A DNA stretch of 64,000 nucleotides from Maricaulis sp963975345 (GCF_963975345.1 NZ_CAXBGE010000001.1:62001-126000); one strand, 5' to 3'. Shown: positions 27,930-37,745, numbered from the stretch's first letter. Notes: generated by a model from the letters alone, not told the origin. Numbers and translations: made by a program.

Positions 27930-28340
27930 TTAGTGGAGGCTGAGGCGGTCATAGGGCCGGTCCAGCGGAAAATCGGGAATGATGGCGGCAAAGCTGTCGC
28001 CGCCTTCGCGGCGCATTTCATAACTGCCGCTCATGAAGCCGGACGGCGTCGAGAGGGGTGCACCGCTGGTGTAGCGAAAGCGTTCGCCAGGGCGAATCAC
28101 CGGTTGCTCGCCGACGACGCCGGGGCCCTGCACATGTTCGCTACGGCCCATTGAATCGGTAATCACCCATTGGCGCGAGATCAGCTGTACCGGTTGAGCC
28201 GATGTGTTTTCAATCTCGACGGTATAGGCCCAGACATAACGGCCTTCATCGGGCTCGGACTCGTCTTCAAGATAGTCCGGGCTGACACAGATTTTCACAC
28301 CATCGGTTTCGTGTTCATACATGGTGTCATATCCGTCCAT
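27930..28340 (-). CDS. apaG: ApaG (Co2+/Mg2+ efflux protein family)
   Basis: ApaG of 136 residues, a single immunoglobulin-like beta-sandwich. Family motifs are VWAYTVEIENTS, LISRQWVITDSMG, VQGPGVVGEQPVI and the GSYEM near the end. The biochemical role is unsettled in the family. The start is uncertain: ATG at 28340 or the internal ATG at 28322, neither with a strong ribosome site. It is divergent from the dCTP deaminase gene. Confidence 0.93.
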   Translation of the reverse strand: MDGYDTMYEHETDGVKICVSPDYLEDESEPDEGRYVWAYTVEIENTSAQPVQLISRQWVITDSMGRSEHVQGPGVVGEQPVIRPGERFRYTSGAPLSTPSGFMSGSYEMRREGGDSFAAIIPDFPLDRPYDRLSLH

Positions 28341-28490
28341 TGCCGCCGGATCGCTTCGCGACCGGGTTCAACTCAGGCCCATCATCCGCCCGCCCGCGAC
28401 ATCGCTCAACCCCCTACGGTCAGCATGGCTGGACAGGCGGCGGTGGATGTCGGACATCTGAGCCCCTTTCGCAGCTATCCTGATCCCGTC

Positions 28491-29507
28491 ATGTCCGCTT
28501 CCGGTATTCTTCCAGACCATCAGCTTAAAGCCCTGTTCGACCAGGGTGTGATCGCGGCGGACATACCGCCCGACGCGGCACAGATCCAGCCGGCCAGCAT
28601 CGATTTGCGGCTCGGCAGCAAAGCTTTCCGTCTGCGCGCCAGTTTTCTGCCTGGCAAGGCGATGACGGTCGCCGAGCGCCTCGCCGACGATTTGGTGATG
28701 CACACGGTCGATCTGCGCGGCGGTGCCGTGCTGGAAACCGGATGTGTTTATCTCGCACCGCTGCAGGAAAGTCTCAAACTGCCAGCGGGCCTCACCGCGG
28801 CGATGAATCCGAAAAGCTCAACCGGGCGGATCGATGTCTTCACCCGCGTCATCACTGACCACGGCATTGCTTTCGACCAGGCCCCTGTCGGTTATGAGGG
28901 GCCGCTCTACGCGGAAATTTGCCCGCGTACCTTTTCCATTTTGGCGCGCGAGGGCGACCGGTTGAGCCAGATCCGGTTTCGCCGCGGTGCCCACACTCGC
29001 TTGCGCGAAGTAACGGTGAGCGTCGATCTGGCCGGGTTTGGTGACGGGATTGTCGGTTATCGGGCCCGCCGCCATGCCGGCTTGGTTGACCTGTCGAAGC
29101 TTGGTGGCCATCCCAGTGCCCGCTTCTGGGAGCCGATGACGGCGCCGGACAAGCGCTTGGTGCTCGATCCGGGCGAGTTCTACATTCTCGCCTCACGCGA
29201 AGCGGTCTCGATCGGGCTCAACGAAGCCGCCGAAATGGCACCGATTGCGCCGGAAATCGGTGAATTCCGCGCCCATTATGCCGGGTTTTTTGACCCCGGT
29301 TTCGGGATTGCCGAGACCGGTGGCTCGGGTAGTCGGGCGGTTCTGGAGGTCCGCGGCTATGATGTGCCTTTCATTCTGGATCACGGCCAGGCGATCGCAC
29401 GCTTGGTGTATGAGCCGATGTTTGGACCGCCGGTGCGTGCCTATGGCGCTGTGGCGTCAAACTACCAGGCGCAAGGGCTCAAGCTGTCGAAATTCTTCTC
29501 CGATTGA
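28491..29507 (+). CDS. dcd: 2'-deoxycytidine 5'-triphosphate deaminase
   Basis: Alphaproteobacterial dCTP deaminase, about 338 residues, larger than E. coli Dcd (193) because it holds two dUTPase-like halves. The first half has IQPASIDLRLG and NPKSSTGRIDVFTRV; the second has HYAGFFDPGFG and GQAIARLVYEPM. It supplies dUMP precursors through dUTP. The ATG at 28491 is preferred because upstream in-frame codons run antisense through apaG; its ribosome site is weak. Confidence 0.9.
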   Translation: MSASGILPDHQLKALFDQGVIAADIPPDAAQIQPASIDLRLGSKAFRLRASFLPGKAMTVAERLADDLVMHTVDLRGGAVLETGCVYLAPLQESLKLPAGLTAAMNPKSSTGRIDVFTRVITDHGIAFDQAPVGYEGPLYAEICPRTFSILAREGDRLSQIRFRRGAHTRLREVTVSVDLAGFGDGIVGYRARRHAGLVDLSKLGGHPSARFWEPMTAPDKRLVLDPGEFYILASREAVSIGLNEAAEMAPIAPEIGEFRAHYAGFFDPGFGIAETGGSGSRAVLEVRGYDVPFILDHGQAIARLVYEPMFGPPVRAYGAVASNYQAQGLKLSKFFSD

Positions 29508-29615
29508 AATGATTGCAGGGATGATGCCCGCAGGGCTTGATCCCGGTGCGCTGGTAGTTGACTTTACCGGGAGGTGACCCGCAGGTCACAGTCGCAATTG
29601 GGGAAGGGGTCAATC

Positions 29616-31592
29616 ATGCGAAATTTGGCAATTCTAGTGGGCTTGGCGTTCGCGCTCATGGCACCGGCACAGGCGCAACCCGTGCCGAGCGTCGATGATT
29701 ATGCGGCGCTTGCGAACATGACATCGGTCAGCATTTCGCCGAATGGTGAGCGGATCGTGTTCATTGCCGGTGAGCGGCGTTCGGATCGCAACATCATCGT
29801 GGCGTCTCTTGTGGGCGGTGCCCCAATCGTGATTGATGGCGGTGACGACCAGATTGTGGTTGGCACCTCTTGGCTCAGCAATGAGCACATTCTGGTTTCC
29901 TACAGCCAGAGACGGCGGATTGCCTCGCTTGGTGAACGGGTTGATGTCGGTCGGCCCTACATCATTCGCGTGGCAGACCAGAATGTCGTCGAATTGCCGC
30001 TCAACACGCGCATTGTCGATATCGATATGGACGACGAGGACAATGTTCTCGTCACCGTGCCCTATTCCAGCGGTGGGGTCGTTTTCCAACGTCAGGCTCT
30101 CGACCGCGAGCGGTCCCGGCGGGTTTTTCCCTCTGACGAGGGCTATAATTATGTCCTCAACGCCGAAGGCGAACCCTTCGTTCGTTACAAGGGCGGTTGG
30201 GGCGACACATTCGAGCTCTGGACCAAATATGGCACCGGAAGCTGGCATCGCGTTCACACCGAACGGTTTGAACTGAAGCGCGAATTCCAGTTTGCAAGCC
30301 GCACCACGCGCGACTGGGTCGGGGTCATCGAGGGGATTGATGGGCTTGATGCGACCGGGCGCTACGGCTATTTCTCGTCGGAAACCATGGGCGAGCATGG
30401 CACCGAGACACCGGGCCGCCGCCGTGCCGTTTTCCGCTATGACTTCCAGGAAGAAACAATCGAGGGACCGCTGGTGTCTTCGGATATCTCGGACGTCGAC
30501 AATTTCATGACCGATTGGCGCACGCACGCCGTCATTGGTGTGTCATGGGATGAGGAGCGCCGGCATGTCGAATATTTCGACCCGGAATTCCAGGAACTCT
30601 ACGACCAATTGGTCGGCTTCTTTCCGGACTCGAACGTTCACATCGTCAGCTGGGATGCCGCGTTCCGAAAGGTTGTGGTCAATATTTCCGGTGGACACAC
30701 CTCGGGCGCCTATTACCTGCTTGATCGTGTTTCCGGTGATGTCTCGCTGTTGGCGCCCTCTCGGCCGCGCATTCCCGATGATGCCATGGCACCGGTGGAA
30801 ATCATCCATTATACAGCCCAGGACGGTCTCCAGTTATTTGGCTATCTGACCCTGCCACCGGGCCGGAACGCGCGGGACCTGCCCGCCGTGCTGCTGCCGC
30901 ATGGCGGCCCTGAGGCACGTGATTTTTATGGCGTTGACCCGTGGGCCCAATTCCTGGCTGCCCGTGGCTATGCCGTTTTCCAGCCGGAGTTTCGCGGTTC
31001 CGGCGGGTTTGGCGTCGAGTTTGCCGAGCTTGGCTATGAGCACTGGGGCGAGGCGATGCAGACCGACCTTTGGGACGGCATGCAGGTTCTGGTCGATCAG
31101 GGCATTGTTGATCCTGGCCGGGTCTGCATTTTCGGCTGGAGCTATGGCGGCTATGCGGCTTATGCCGGCGCGACACTGACACCTGACCTGTATCGCTGTG
31201 TCATCGCAGGGGCCGGCGTGTCCGACATTCTGACCATGATGGATTATGAACGCGGTCGGCTCGGCGGTGGTTCCCAGGCCTATTGGGCTCGAAATATTGG
31301 CGATTGGCGCCGGGACCCTGCCCATATCGCGGCGATTTCACCAGCGCAGCAGGTGAATAATATCACGGCACCGATGATGATCATCCACGGCACAGATGAT
31401 CTGATCGTGCCTTTCACCCAGGCCGAATATATGGCGCGGGCGATGGATGCCGCCGGTAAACCCTATGAGATGGTGGCGATCCAGGACGGACCCCACCAGT
31501 CCTATAGGATGACGGTCGATAATCAGCGCGAGCTCTACACCAATCTGGAACGCTTCCTGTTGGAGCACAATCCGCCGGATCCGGCGCCGTAG
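29616..31592 (+). CDS. S9 prolyl oligopeptidase-family peptidase, copy 1
   Basis: Exported S9 serine peptidase, 658 residues. A Sec signal (cleavage near AQA, about residue 22) precedes an N-terminal beta-propeller (about 30-400) and a C-terminal alpha/beta-hydrolase. The catalytic triad can be placed: Ser509 in GWSYGGYA, Asp595 in HGTDDLIVP and His627 in GPHQSY. The ATG at 29616 follows GGGGAAGGGG. It probably cleaves peptides in the periplasm. A strong terminator follows, so it is transcribed separately from its paralog downstream. Confidence 0.94.
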   Translation: MRNLAILVGLAFALMAPAQAQPVPSVDDYAALANMTSVSISPNGERIVFIAGERRSDRNIIVASLVGGAPIVIDGGDDQIVVGTSWLSNEHILVSYSQRRRIASLGERVDVGRPYIIRVADQNVVELPLNTRIVDIDMDDEDNVLVTVPYSSGGVVFQRQALDRERSRRVFPSDEGYNYVLNAEGEPFVRYKGGWGDTFELWTKYGTGSWHRVHTERFELKREFQFASRTTRDWVGVIEGIDGLDATGRYGYFSSETMGEHGTETPGRRRAVFRYDFQEETIEGPLVSSDISDVDNFMTDWRTHAVIGVSWDEERRHVEYFDPEFQELYDQLVGFFPDSNVHIVSWDAAFRKVVVNISGGHTSGAYYLLDRVSGDVSLLAPSRPRIPDDAMAPVEIIHYTAQDGLQLFGYLTLPPGRNARDLPAVLLPHGGPEARDFYGVDPWAQFLAARGYAVFQPEFRGSGGFGVEFAELGYEHWGEAMQTDLWDGMQVLVDQGIVDPGRVCIFGWSYGGYAAYAGATLTPDLYRCVIAGAGVSDILTMMDYERGRLGGGSQAYWARNIGDWRRDPAHIAAISPAQQVNNITAPMMIIHGTDDLIVPFTQAEYMARAMDAAGKPYEMVAIQDGPHQSYRMTVDNQRELYTNLERFLLEHNPPDPAP

Positions 31593-31616
31593 CCGTTCAG
31601 GACTGCAAATGAAGAG

Positions 31617-31646
31617 AAAGGCCGGTCTATTGACCGGCCTTTTTTC
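31617..31646 (+). terminator. Terminator after first S9 gene
   Basis: Perfect stem GGCCGGTC (31620-31627) with GACCGGCC (31632-31639), loop TATT, followed by seven Ts. A flanking A-run upstream of the stem may let it work in both directions. Confidence 0.93.
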
Positions 31647-31763
31647 TATGTTGCGATGAGACTCGCCGCCACGAAAATCGTCGCAGACGTTCGTGATCTG
31701 AATTTCTGGTTGTGTCGCGTCAAGGAGTGTAGCAACTTCAAATTGCTTGAATGGGGGGATTCG

Positions 31764-33791
31764 ATGCGCTTTTTACTGATCATACTGGCATTGGTCAGCC
31801 TGCAGCCGGCGGCCATCGGCCAAGCGCCTCCGTCGATCGAAGACTTTGCCGCCTTGCCCAACATGGCGCTGGTCCGGATATCCCCGGATGGCAGCCACCT
31901 TGCCTTCATCTCCGGTGAGAGCTGGGAGGAGCGCAATATCGTCATCGTCACGTTGGACGGTTCCGAACAGCCGGTTGTTATCGATGTTGGAGACGATCAG
32001 GTCGTCAATTCGATGAGGTTTGCCAGCAATACTCATCTGTGGCTGACCTACATGTATCGCGGCACCTTTTGGGGTATGGGCGAAGAGAATTATATTTGGC
32101 GCGAATATCTGCTTCGGATTTCGGACCAGCATGTGGTCGAGCTTGATTACGGAACTGAATTTGCATCGATTAATGAGCAGGACGCGGACTCGGTTTTGAC
32201 TTGGGTGCCGGCCGATCGGAACACACCCAACAGCGCTTCGTCGCGCCGCCGCGGCGGTGAAGGTTACAGCCTCTTCCAACAGGGGTTGGACCGCAAAACC
32301 GCGCGAAGCCGCGAATTTCTCGGCACACGTGATTTCGAATATATTTTGAATGCGCAAGATCAGCCGATCATTCGACAGCGAGGGGGAGGCGAGGGTGCTG
32401 ATCCCTACGAGCTATGGACCACCCAAGGGACCGGCGAATGGCACAGGGTTTATTCCGAGCGTCAGACACTCGATCGCGAATTCCACTTCGCGGCCCGCAA
32501 TTGGCAGGAGTGGACAGCCGCACTGCCTTGGGTGTCGGGCGTCGATCCGACCGGGCGCTATGCCTATTTTCGCTCCGATGCTGATCGTGATGCGGCAAAC
32601 ACCTTGCCGGGCCGACGGCGCGCGCTGTTTCGGTTCGATCTTGTCGAGGAGCGGATTGAAGGGCCGATTCTCAGCTCAGACATCGCCGATGTCGGCGGCT
32701 TGATCACGGATTGGCGCACGAATGCGGTGATTGGTGCGAGGGTTGAGGAAGAGCGGCCACGTCAGGTGTATTTCGATCCGCAATTCCAGCAATTGCAATC
32801 TGATATCGAAGCGGCTTTCCCGCAGTCGAATGTCAATATCGTTAATTGGGATCGGGCTTTCGACAAGGTTGTCCTTCACGTCGAGGGCGGCGAAACCTCG
32901 GGCGCGTATTATCTGATCAATCCGGGAACTGGCGATGTCAGGCTTCTGGCACGCTCACGGCCCCGCATCGCCGATGCGCAGGTTTCGCCGGTCGAGATTG
33001 TGCATTACGATGCGCGCGACGGGCTCGGCCTGTTTGGCTATCTGACGCTTCCGGTCGGACGCGATGCGCATGATCTGCCTCTGGTCCTGATGCCGCATGG
33101 CGGCCCGGAATCGCGGGACTATTACGGCTTTGACGAGTGGTCCCAATTGCTCGCTTCGCGCGGCTATGCCGTGTTCCAGCCCCAGTTTCGTGGCTCCGGC
33201 GGCTATGGTGTTGAGCTCGCCGAGCTTGGCTATGGGCAATGGGGTCACGCGATGCAGAACGATCTCGATGACGGTGTCGACGCGCTCGCCGCACGCGGGA
33301 TTATCGATCCCGACCGGGTCTGTATTTTCGGCTGGAGCTATGGCGGTTACGCGACCCTGGCAGGCATGACGCTGACACCGGATCGGTATCGCTGCGGCAT
33401 CGCCGGCGCAGGGGTCTCGGATATCGTCGCGATGATGGGCTATGAGCAAGGCCGCAATCGCGGGTCTTCCCAACTCTATTGGGCCCGGAATATCGGCGAC
33501 TGGCGCGGTGCGCACGAGGCTGCGATCAATGCCGTTTCACCAGCGAAACATGCGAGTGATGTGTCCGCGCCCTTGATGATTATCCACGGCACTGAGGACA
33601 TCGTTGTCGATTATCATCAGGCGGAAATCATGGCCGAGGCGATGGAAGCGGTCGGGCGGCCCTATGAACTCATATCGATTGAGGGTGGCCGGCATTATTC
33701 CAATCAAATGACGGTCGGGGATAAACTCCAGCTCTACACCAACCTGGAACGCTTCCTGCTGGAACATAATCCGCCGGATCCGGCGCCGTAG
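31764..33791 (+). CDS. S9 prolyl oligopeptidase-family peptidase, copy 2
   Basis: Exported S9 peptidase of 675 residues, closely related to the preceding copy (same propeller landmarks such as DQHVVEL and SARG-rich triad region, same C-terminal LEHNPPDPAP). Signal peptide residues 1-20. Catalytic triad Ser525 (GWSYGGYA), Asp612 (HGTEDIVVD) and His644 (GGRHYS). The ATG at 31764 follows a G-rich site (GGGGGGA). The shared C-terminal sequence argues for recent duplication. Confidence 0.94.
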   Translation: MRFLLIILALVSLQPAAIGQAPPSIEDFAALPNMALVRISPDGSHLAFISGESWEERNIVIVTLDGSEQPVVIDVGDDQVVNSMRFASNTHLWLTYMYRGTFWGMGEENYIWREYLLRISDQHVVELDYGTEFASINEQDADSVLTWVPADRNTPNSASSRRRGGEGYSLFQQGLDRKTARSREFLGTRDFEYILNAQDQPIIRQRGGGEGADPYELWTTQGTGEWHRVYSERQTLDREFHFAARNWQEWTAALPWVSGVDPTGRYAYFRSDADRDAANTLPGRRRALFRFDLVEERIEGPILSSDIADVGGLITDWRTNAVIGARVEEERPRQVYFDPQFQQLQSDIEAAFPQSNVNIVNWDRAFDKVVLHVEGGETSGAYYLINPGTGDVRLLARSRPRIADAQVSPVEIVHYDARDGLGLFGYLTLPVGRDAHDLPLVLMPHGGPESRDYYGFDEWSQLLASRGYAVFQPQFRGSGGYGVELAELGYGQWGHAMQNDLDDGVDALAARGIIDPDRVCIFGWSYGGYATLAGMTLTPDRYRCGIAGAGVSDIVAMMGYEQGRNRGSSQLYWARNIGDWRGAHEAAINAVSPAKHASDVSAPLMIIHGTEDIVVDYHQAEIMAEAMEAVGRPYELISIEGGRHYSNQMTVGDKLQLYTNLERFLLEHNPPDPAP

Positions 33792-33918
33792 CGCTTGATG
33801 GCACGAACGGATGGGCAAGGGCCGGTCGATAGACTGGCCCATGCTGCTGCTCACCCGCCCGGCCTGCGTGCACGAAGCCATTCCCGCCGCCAACCGCTCC
33901 GTCTATAGTCGCCACTTC

Positions 33919-33992
33919 GCGGGTGTAGCTCAATGGTAGAGCAGAAGCTTCCCAAGCTTACGACGAGGGTTCGATTCCCTTCACCCGCTCCA
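33919..33992 (+). tRNA. tRNA-Gly(CCC)
   Basis: A 74-nt cloverleaf with encoded CCA. The acceptor stem GCGGGTG pairs with CACCCGC, the D-arm is GCTC/GAGC, the anticodon loop TTCCCAA gives anticodon CCC, and the T-arm contains GGTTCGATTCCC. It reads GGG glycine codons. It lies between the second and third S9 peptidase genes with no other tRNA nearby. Confidence 0.96.
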
Positions 33993-34140
33993 GTCCCTTC
34001 ACCGACCAGCTCCAATTGACGCAAGGCAGTCTATCTGAGGCTGCATTTCCAATTGACACGCAAATATATCGCGACCCAATCTGATACATGGTTCGCGTGT
34101 GATCGAGGGGGTTTGCGCCGACCTGTTTCGGGGGGAAATC

Positions 34141-36057
34141 ATGCCGATTTTTGTTGGGCTTGTTCTGGCGTTGATCTTGTCTGGGCCGGGAGCGGCGCAA
34201 GTCGAGACCTATGCTGCCATGCCGCGGATATGGTCGGCGGATATCTCACCCGATGGTTCGCATCTGGCGACCGGATGCAGTCCGCGCGGGCTGCGCGAGA
34301 TCTGCATTTACGACCTGGAGAGCGGTGCGGCACCGATCGTCATTCCCGCCCCCGAGGGCGGCCGGATGACCGGCTTCTCCTGGCCGAGTGATTCCTACCT
34401 GGTCTATTATGTCACCTCGGTTCAAACGCTGCCGACCCGCGAGGGATTGAGAACCTGGACTCTGAACCAGCCGATTGCCTATTCGGTGGCGACCGGGCGC
34501 TCGGAAATGCTGATGGTCGGCTCGAACATGGTTTCGCCGCTGATCGGCGACGACGACCGGATTGCCGTCCAGATCACCTACGCCCTCGATACCCGGGCGC
34601 GCACCGGTTCACGGATCGAGAGCCGTGATGATTTCGGCACTGTAGTGTACGAGATGAATCTCCAAAATGGCCGCCGCGTGCGCCGTCTCCACGTCTCCAC
34701 CGATTCAGCTTTTGACTACGTCATGAACCAGGCCGGTGAGGCGGTGCTGGAGGCGCGCTTTGTCGATGAGACCGGACAATATACGATCAACCGTTCGGGG
34801 CGTGGGTCGCATGAGGCGATCTATTCGGGCATTTTCAATGGCGAGATCCCGGCGATTTACGGCCTGGCCGACGGAGGCCGGGCGACGGCAGTGCGAATTC
34901 CGGGGCTCGGCCTGCGCCGGCTTGATATTGCCAGTGGTGAAGTTTCCCGGTTCGACGTCGGCGATGTCGATGTCTCCCTGATGGACCCGATCGTCGATGA
35001 TTACGCGATGGATGTGGTCGGGTTTACCTATGTCGACGACCTGCGGCGCCAGATATTCACCAATCCGGAACTCGCGGCGGTGCACGCCGAACTGCGCCAG
35101 ATCCTGACCGAGGATTCGATCACGATCACGGCCTGGAACCGCGACTGGACCAAGCTGGTCGTGGTCGGCGAGGATTCCGGCCAGCCGGCCAATATCTACC
35201 TGCTCGACCTGACAAGCGGTGGGCTTGGCCTGCTCGATGTCGAGACGGTCCTGCCGGAGGGGCAGGCGCCGTCACCGCGCAATCGCTTTGATTACACCGC
35301 CTCCGACGGGCTGGCGATCGAGGCCTATGTCACGCTGCCGCCGGGGCAGACGCAGGCCGATGGACCTTTCCCGCTGATCGTCATGCCGCATGGCGGCCCG
35401 CAGGCACGCGATACGGCCGGATATGGATGGTGGTCCTCGTTTTACGCCTCGCTTGGCTATGCGGTGTTGCAACCGAATTTCCGCGGCTCCGACGGCTATG
35501 GCTATGACTTCCTCGAAGCCGGTTATGGCGGCTTCGGCACGCGCATGATCGACGACATCATCGACGGTGCTCACGCCCTGCAGCAAAGCGGTCTCGCCCG
35601 GCCGGGTGCGTATTGTGCGTCCGGCTGGAGTTATGGCGGCTATGCGGCTCTTATGGTGGCCTTGCGTGATCCGGAGAATGTCGCCTGCGCAATCTCCTTC
35701 GCCGGCGTCACCGACCCGTTTGCGATCCTGGAAAGCCGCAATAGCCTGGAGATATCCGTGCGCTATTGGGAGCAGTTCATGGGCGACCGATATGGCAATC
35801 GCGCGCAACAGGGGACAATCACGCCGGCTGAACGCGCCGCCGATTTCCGGGCCCCGCTGCTGATTATGCATGGCGAGCTCGATACGACGGTGCCCTATGG
35901 CCAGTTTCGGCTGATGTACAATGCGATGGAGGGCCGGTCGAACGCCCGCTTCGTGACGCTGCCGGGCGAGGATCATTATCTGAGCAATCCCCAAGCTCGT
36001 GCGACCGTCTTGCGCGAAAGCCAGGCCTTTCTCGACGAGAATTTCCCGGCGAATTAG
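34141..36057 (+). CDS. S9 prolyl oligopeptidase-family peptidase, copy 3
   Basis: Exported S9 peptidase, 638 residues, more diverged from copies 1 and 2 (no shared LEHNPPDPAP tail). Signal peptide residues 1-20 ending GAAQ. Triad Ser497 (GWSYGGYA), Asp581 (HGELDTTVP), His612 (GEDHYLS). The ATG at 34141 follows GGGGGGAA. Its stop codon overlaps by four bases the stop of the small membrane gene on the opposite strand. Likely another envelope peptidase of different specificity. Confidence 0.94.
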   Translation: MPIFVGLVLALILSGPGAAQVETYAAMPRIWSADISPDGSHLATGCSPRGLREICIYDLESGAAPIVIPAPEGGRMTGFSWPSDSYLVYYVTSVQTLPTREGLRTWTLNQPIAYSVATGRSEMLMVGSNMVSPLIGDDDRIAVQITYALDTRARTGSRIESRDDFGTVVYEMNLQNGRRVRRLHVSTDSAFDYVMNQAGEAVLEARFVDETGQYTINRSGRGSHEAIYSGIFNGEIPAIYGLADGGRATAVRIPGLGLRRLDIASGEVSRFDVGDVDVSLMDPIVDDYAMDVVGFTYVDDLRRQIFTNPELAAVHAELRQILTEDSITITAWNRDWTKLVVVGEDSGQPANIYLLDLTSGGLGLLDVETVLPEGQAPSPRNRFDYTASDGLAIEAYVTLPPGQTQADGPFPLIVMPHGGPQARDTAGYGWWSSFYASLGYAVLQPNFRGSDGYGYDFLEAGYGGFGTRMIDDIIDGAHALQQSGLARPGAYCASGWSYGGYAALMVALRDPENVACAISFAGVTDPFAILESRNSLEISVRYWEQFMGDRYGNRAQQGTITPAERAADFRAPLLIMHGELDTTVPYGQFRLMYNAMEGRSNARFVTLPGEDHYLSNPQARATVLRESQAFLDENFPAN

Positions 36058-36275
36058 CGCCGCCGCAACTGGCTCAGATCCAATCCGCCGAGTTCGGCGA
36101 GGTGAGCGATCAGGATGACGCCGACGGCGGCGGCCATGATGGCGACCAGTGTCCAAGGGATCAGACGCGGTCCGCGTTCGGGCCGCGCGGGCTGGCCGGC
36201 GCGCCAGCGTCCGACGAAGAAGAGCGCGCTGCAACAGGCCAGACCGATGAGGGTGGCGGTGAGGGAGAGATACAT
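36054..36275 (-). CDS. Small two-TM membrane protein
   Basis: A 73-residue protein with two hydrophobic segments (about 3-22 and 40-60) separated by a basic loop and ending in RRR. The ATG at 36275 lies inside the 3' end of the glycosyltransferase gene in another frame (115-bp overlap) and its ribosome site is weak. It is kept because the two clean membrane segments and the exact stop-to-stop abutment with the S9 gene look like a real small gene. Function unknown. Confidence 0.5.
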   Translation of the reverse strand: MYLSLTATLIGLACCSALFFVGRWRAGQPARPERGPRLIPWTLVAIMAAAVGVILIAHLAELGGLDLSQLRRR

Positions 36276-37741
36276 GCGGGGTCCGCCAGTCTGCTGATGC
36301 CGTGTTCGGTCTTGTCCCAAAAATAGGGTCTGGTCGCCAGCTGGTACAGAGCCCGCACTGCAGCCCAGCTCTGTAGCGGCCAGTAGAGCGGCATGGTCAG
36401 CAAATCGCCCAAGCGCACGCTCAGGCCGGCGCGCCGCATGCCAGTCGCGGCGCTCAGCGCGGCAGCACCGTAGCCGGCGACCAGAAACCCGCCATACAGC
36501 AGGCAAGCACTGCCCCCGAATTGGCCGCTGACCAAGCCAAACAAGCAGGCCGCCGCCAACGGCGCGTGTAACAGGGCCGAGATGAGTGCGGCCCCGAGCG
36601 TCATTCCCAACCCCAATCCGCTGCGCGGACCGGAACTGGCGCTATCGCTGCGACTGTGTACCGCCAACGTCTGGGCATAGCCCTTGAGCCAGCGGCTGCG
36701 CTGGCAGATCCAGGGCCAGATGCGGGTTGGCGCTTCTTCCAGTGTCATGGGCGCGATCACATTGCTGCGATAACCCAGCGCGTACAGGCGAAAGCCCAGA
36801 TCGGCATCCTCGGTGACATTCCAGGCATCCCAACCGCCCGCCCGGCGCAGCGCGGCGGCGCGGAAATGATTGCTGGTTCCGCCCAGTGGCAGCGGCCAGC
36901 CAAGTCGGGCATAGAGCGGCAGCAGGGCGTGAAAATGAGCCGCATATTCCAGCGCAAACTGCCGTGTCAGCCAGCATTCCTCGCGATTGAACCAGTTGAG
37001 CGGCGCCTGCAAACAGGCCAGGTCCGGCCCCGCCGCGGCAAAACTCTCTGCTGCGATGCGCAATTGCCGTGGATGCGGCCTGTCCTCGGCATCGTGCACG
37101 GTGATGATCTCGCCGGAGCAAAAACGCAGCGCGTAATTGAGCGCGCGCGGCTTGGTGCGTGGACCGCCCTCGGGGACCAGTATGACCCGGTATTTCTGGT
37201 CGAGCTTCAGCGCCCGTGCGGCGGCAATCGTGTCGTGGTCATCGGCTTCGAGCGCCAGACGGATTTCGAGGCGGTCGGCGGGGTAGTCGATCGCCTCCAG
37301 CGCCGCGATCAGGACTGGCAAGACAGCGCTTTCCCGGTAGAGCGCAATAATCACGCTGGCGCGGGGCAGAGCGCTGGGAGCCAATGTGCGCCGCGCGGCC
37401 CAAGCGGGTGGCACCAGACAGGCGGTCAAGCGAAGACCGATCAGACTGGCGAACACCACCGCGCCGAGACCGGTGAGCAGGTCGGCATCAAGCGTGAGGC
37501 GTCGCGCGGCCAGCAGGATCAGGACGCTCAGGGCCAAATTGACGCTTGCGCCTTGGCTTGGATTCAGGCCCGCCTTGGCGCTGTAGCCCGGTGTGCGCGA
37601 AGCCAGACCGTCCGCCGCATCGTGGGCCCATAGGCGTGACAGAATGTCCGGTGTGCCAACCCTGTGGGCGGCGGGGCCGCTTGGTTGACCGGATGCAGCG
37701 GGAATGTGTTTGCTTTGGCCACCATCCATGGCGATGCCCAT
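36161..37741 (-). CDS. GT2 family glycosyltransferase
   Basis: Membrane glycosyltransferase of 526 residues. Two N-terminal TMs (about 65-105), a GT-A catalytic region (SVIIALYRESAVLPVLI, DAED metal site, EDADLGFRL, and QRSRW at about residue 350) and C-terminal TMs. The QxxRW motif is typical of processive or polyprenyl-linked GT2 enzymes such as cellulose/hyaluronan-type synthases. It ends with an unusual Ser/Pro-rich tail of about 40 residues after WDKTEHG, where related proteins normally stop. The start (ATG 37741) has no clear ribosome site; ATG 37726 is an alternative. Confidence 0.88.
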   Translation of the reverse strand: MGIAMDGGQSKHIPAASGQPSGPAAHRVGTPDILSRLWAHDAADGLASRTPGYSAKAGLNPSQGASVNLALSVLILLAARRLTLDADLLTGLGAVVFASLIGLRLTACLVPPAWAARRTLAPSALPRASVIIALYRESAVLPVLIAALEAIDYPADRLEIRLALEADDHDTIAAARALKLDQKYRVILVPEGGPRTKPRALNYALRFCSGEIITVHDAEDRPHPRQLRIAAESFAAAGPDLACLQAPLNWFNREECWLTRQFALEYAAHFHALLPLYARLGWPLPLGGTSNHFRAAALRRAGGWDAWNVTEDADLGFRLYALGYRSNVIAPMTLEEAPTRIWPWICQRSRWLKGYAQTLAVHSRSDSASSGPRSGLGLGMTLGAALISALLHAPLAAACLFGLVSGQFGGSACLLYGGFLVAGYGAAALSAATGMRRAGLSVRLGDLLTMPLYWPLQSWAAVRALYQLATRPYFWDKTEHGISRLADPACISPSPPPSSVWPVAARSSSSDAGAPASPRGPNADRV

Positions 37742-37745
37742 CAAG

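Noticed and set aside
33828..33850. Hairpin after the second S9 gene considered as a terminator
   Set aside because: A stem with one G-U pair exists, but no U-run follows, unlike the clear terminator after the first S9 gene.
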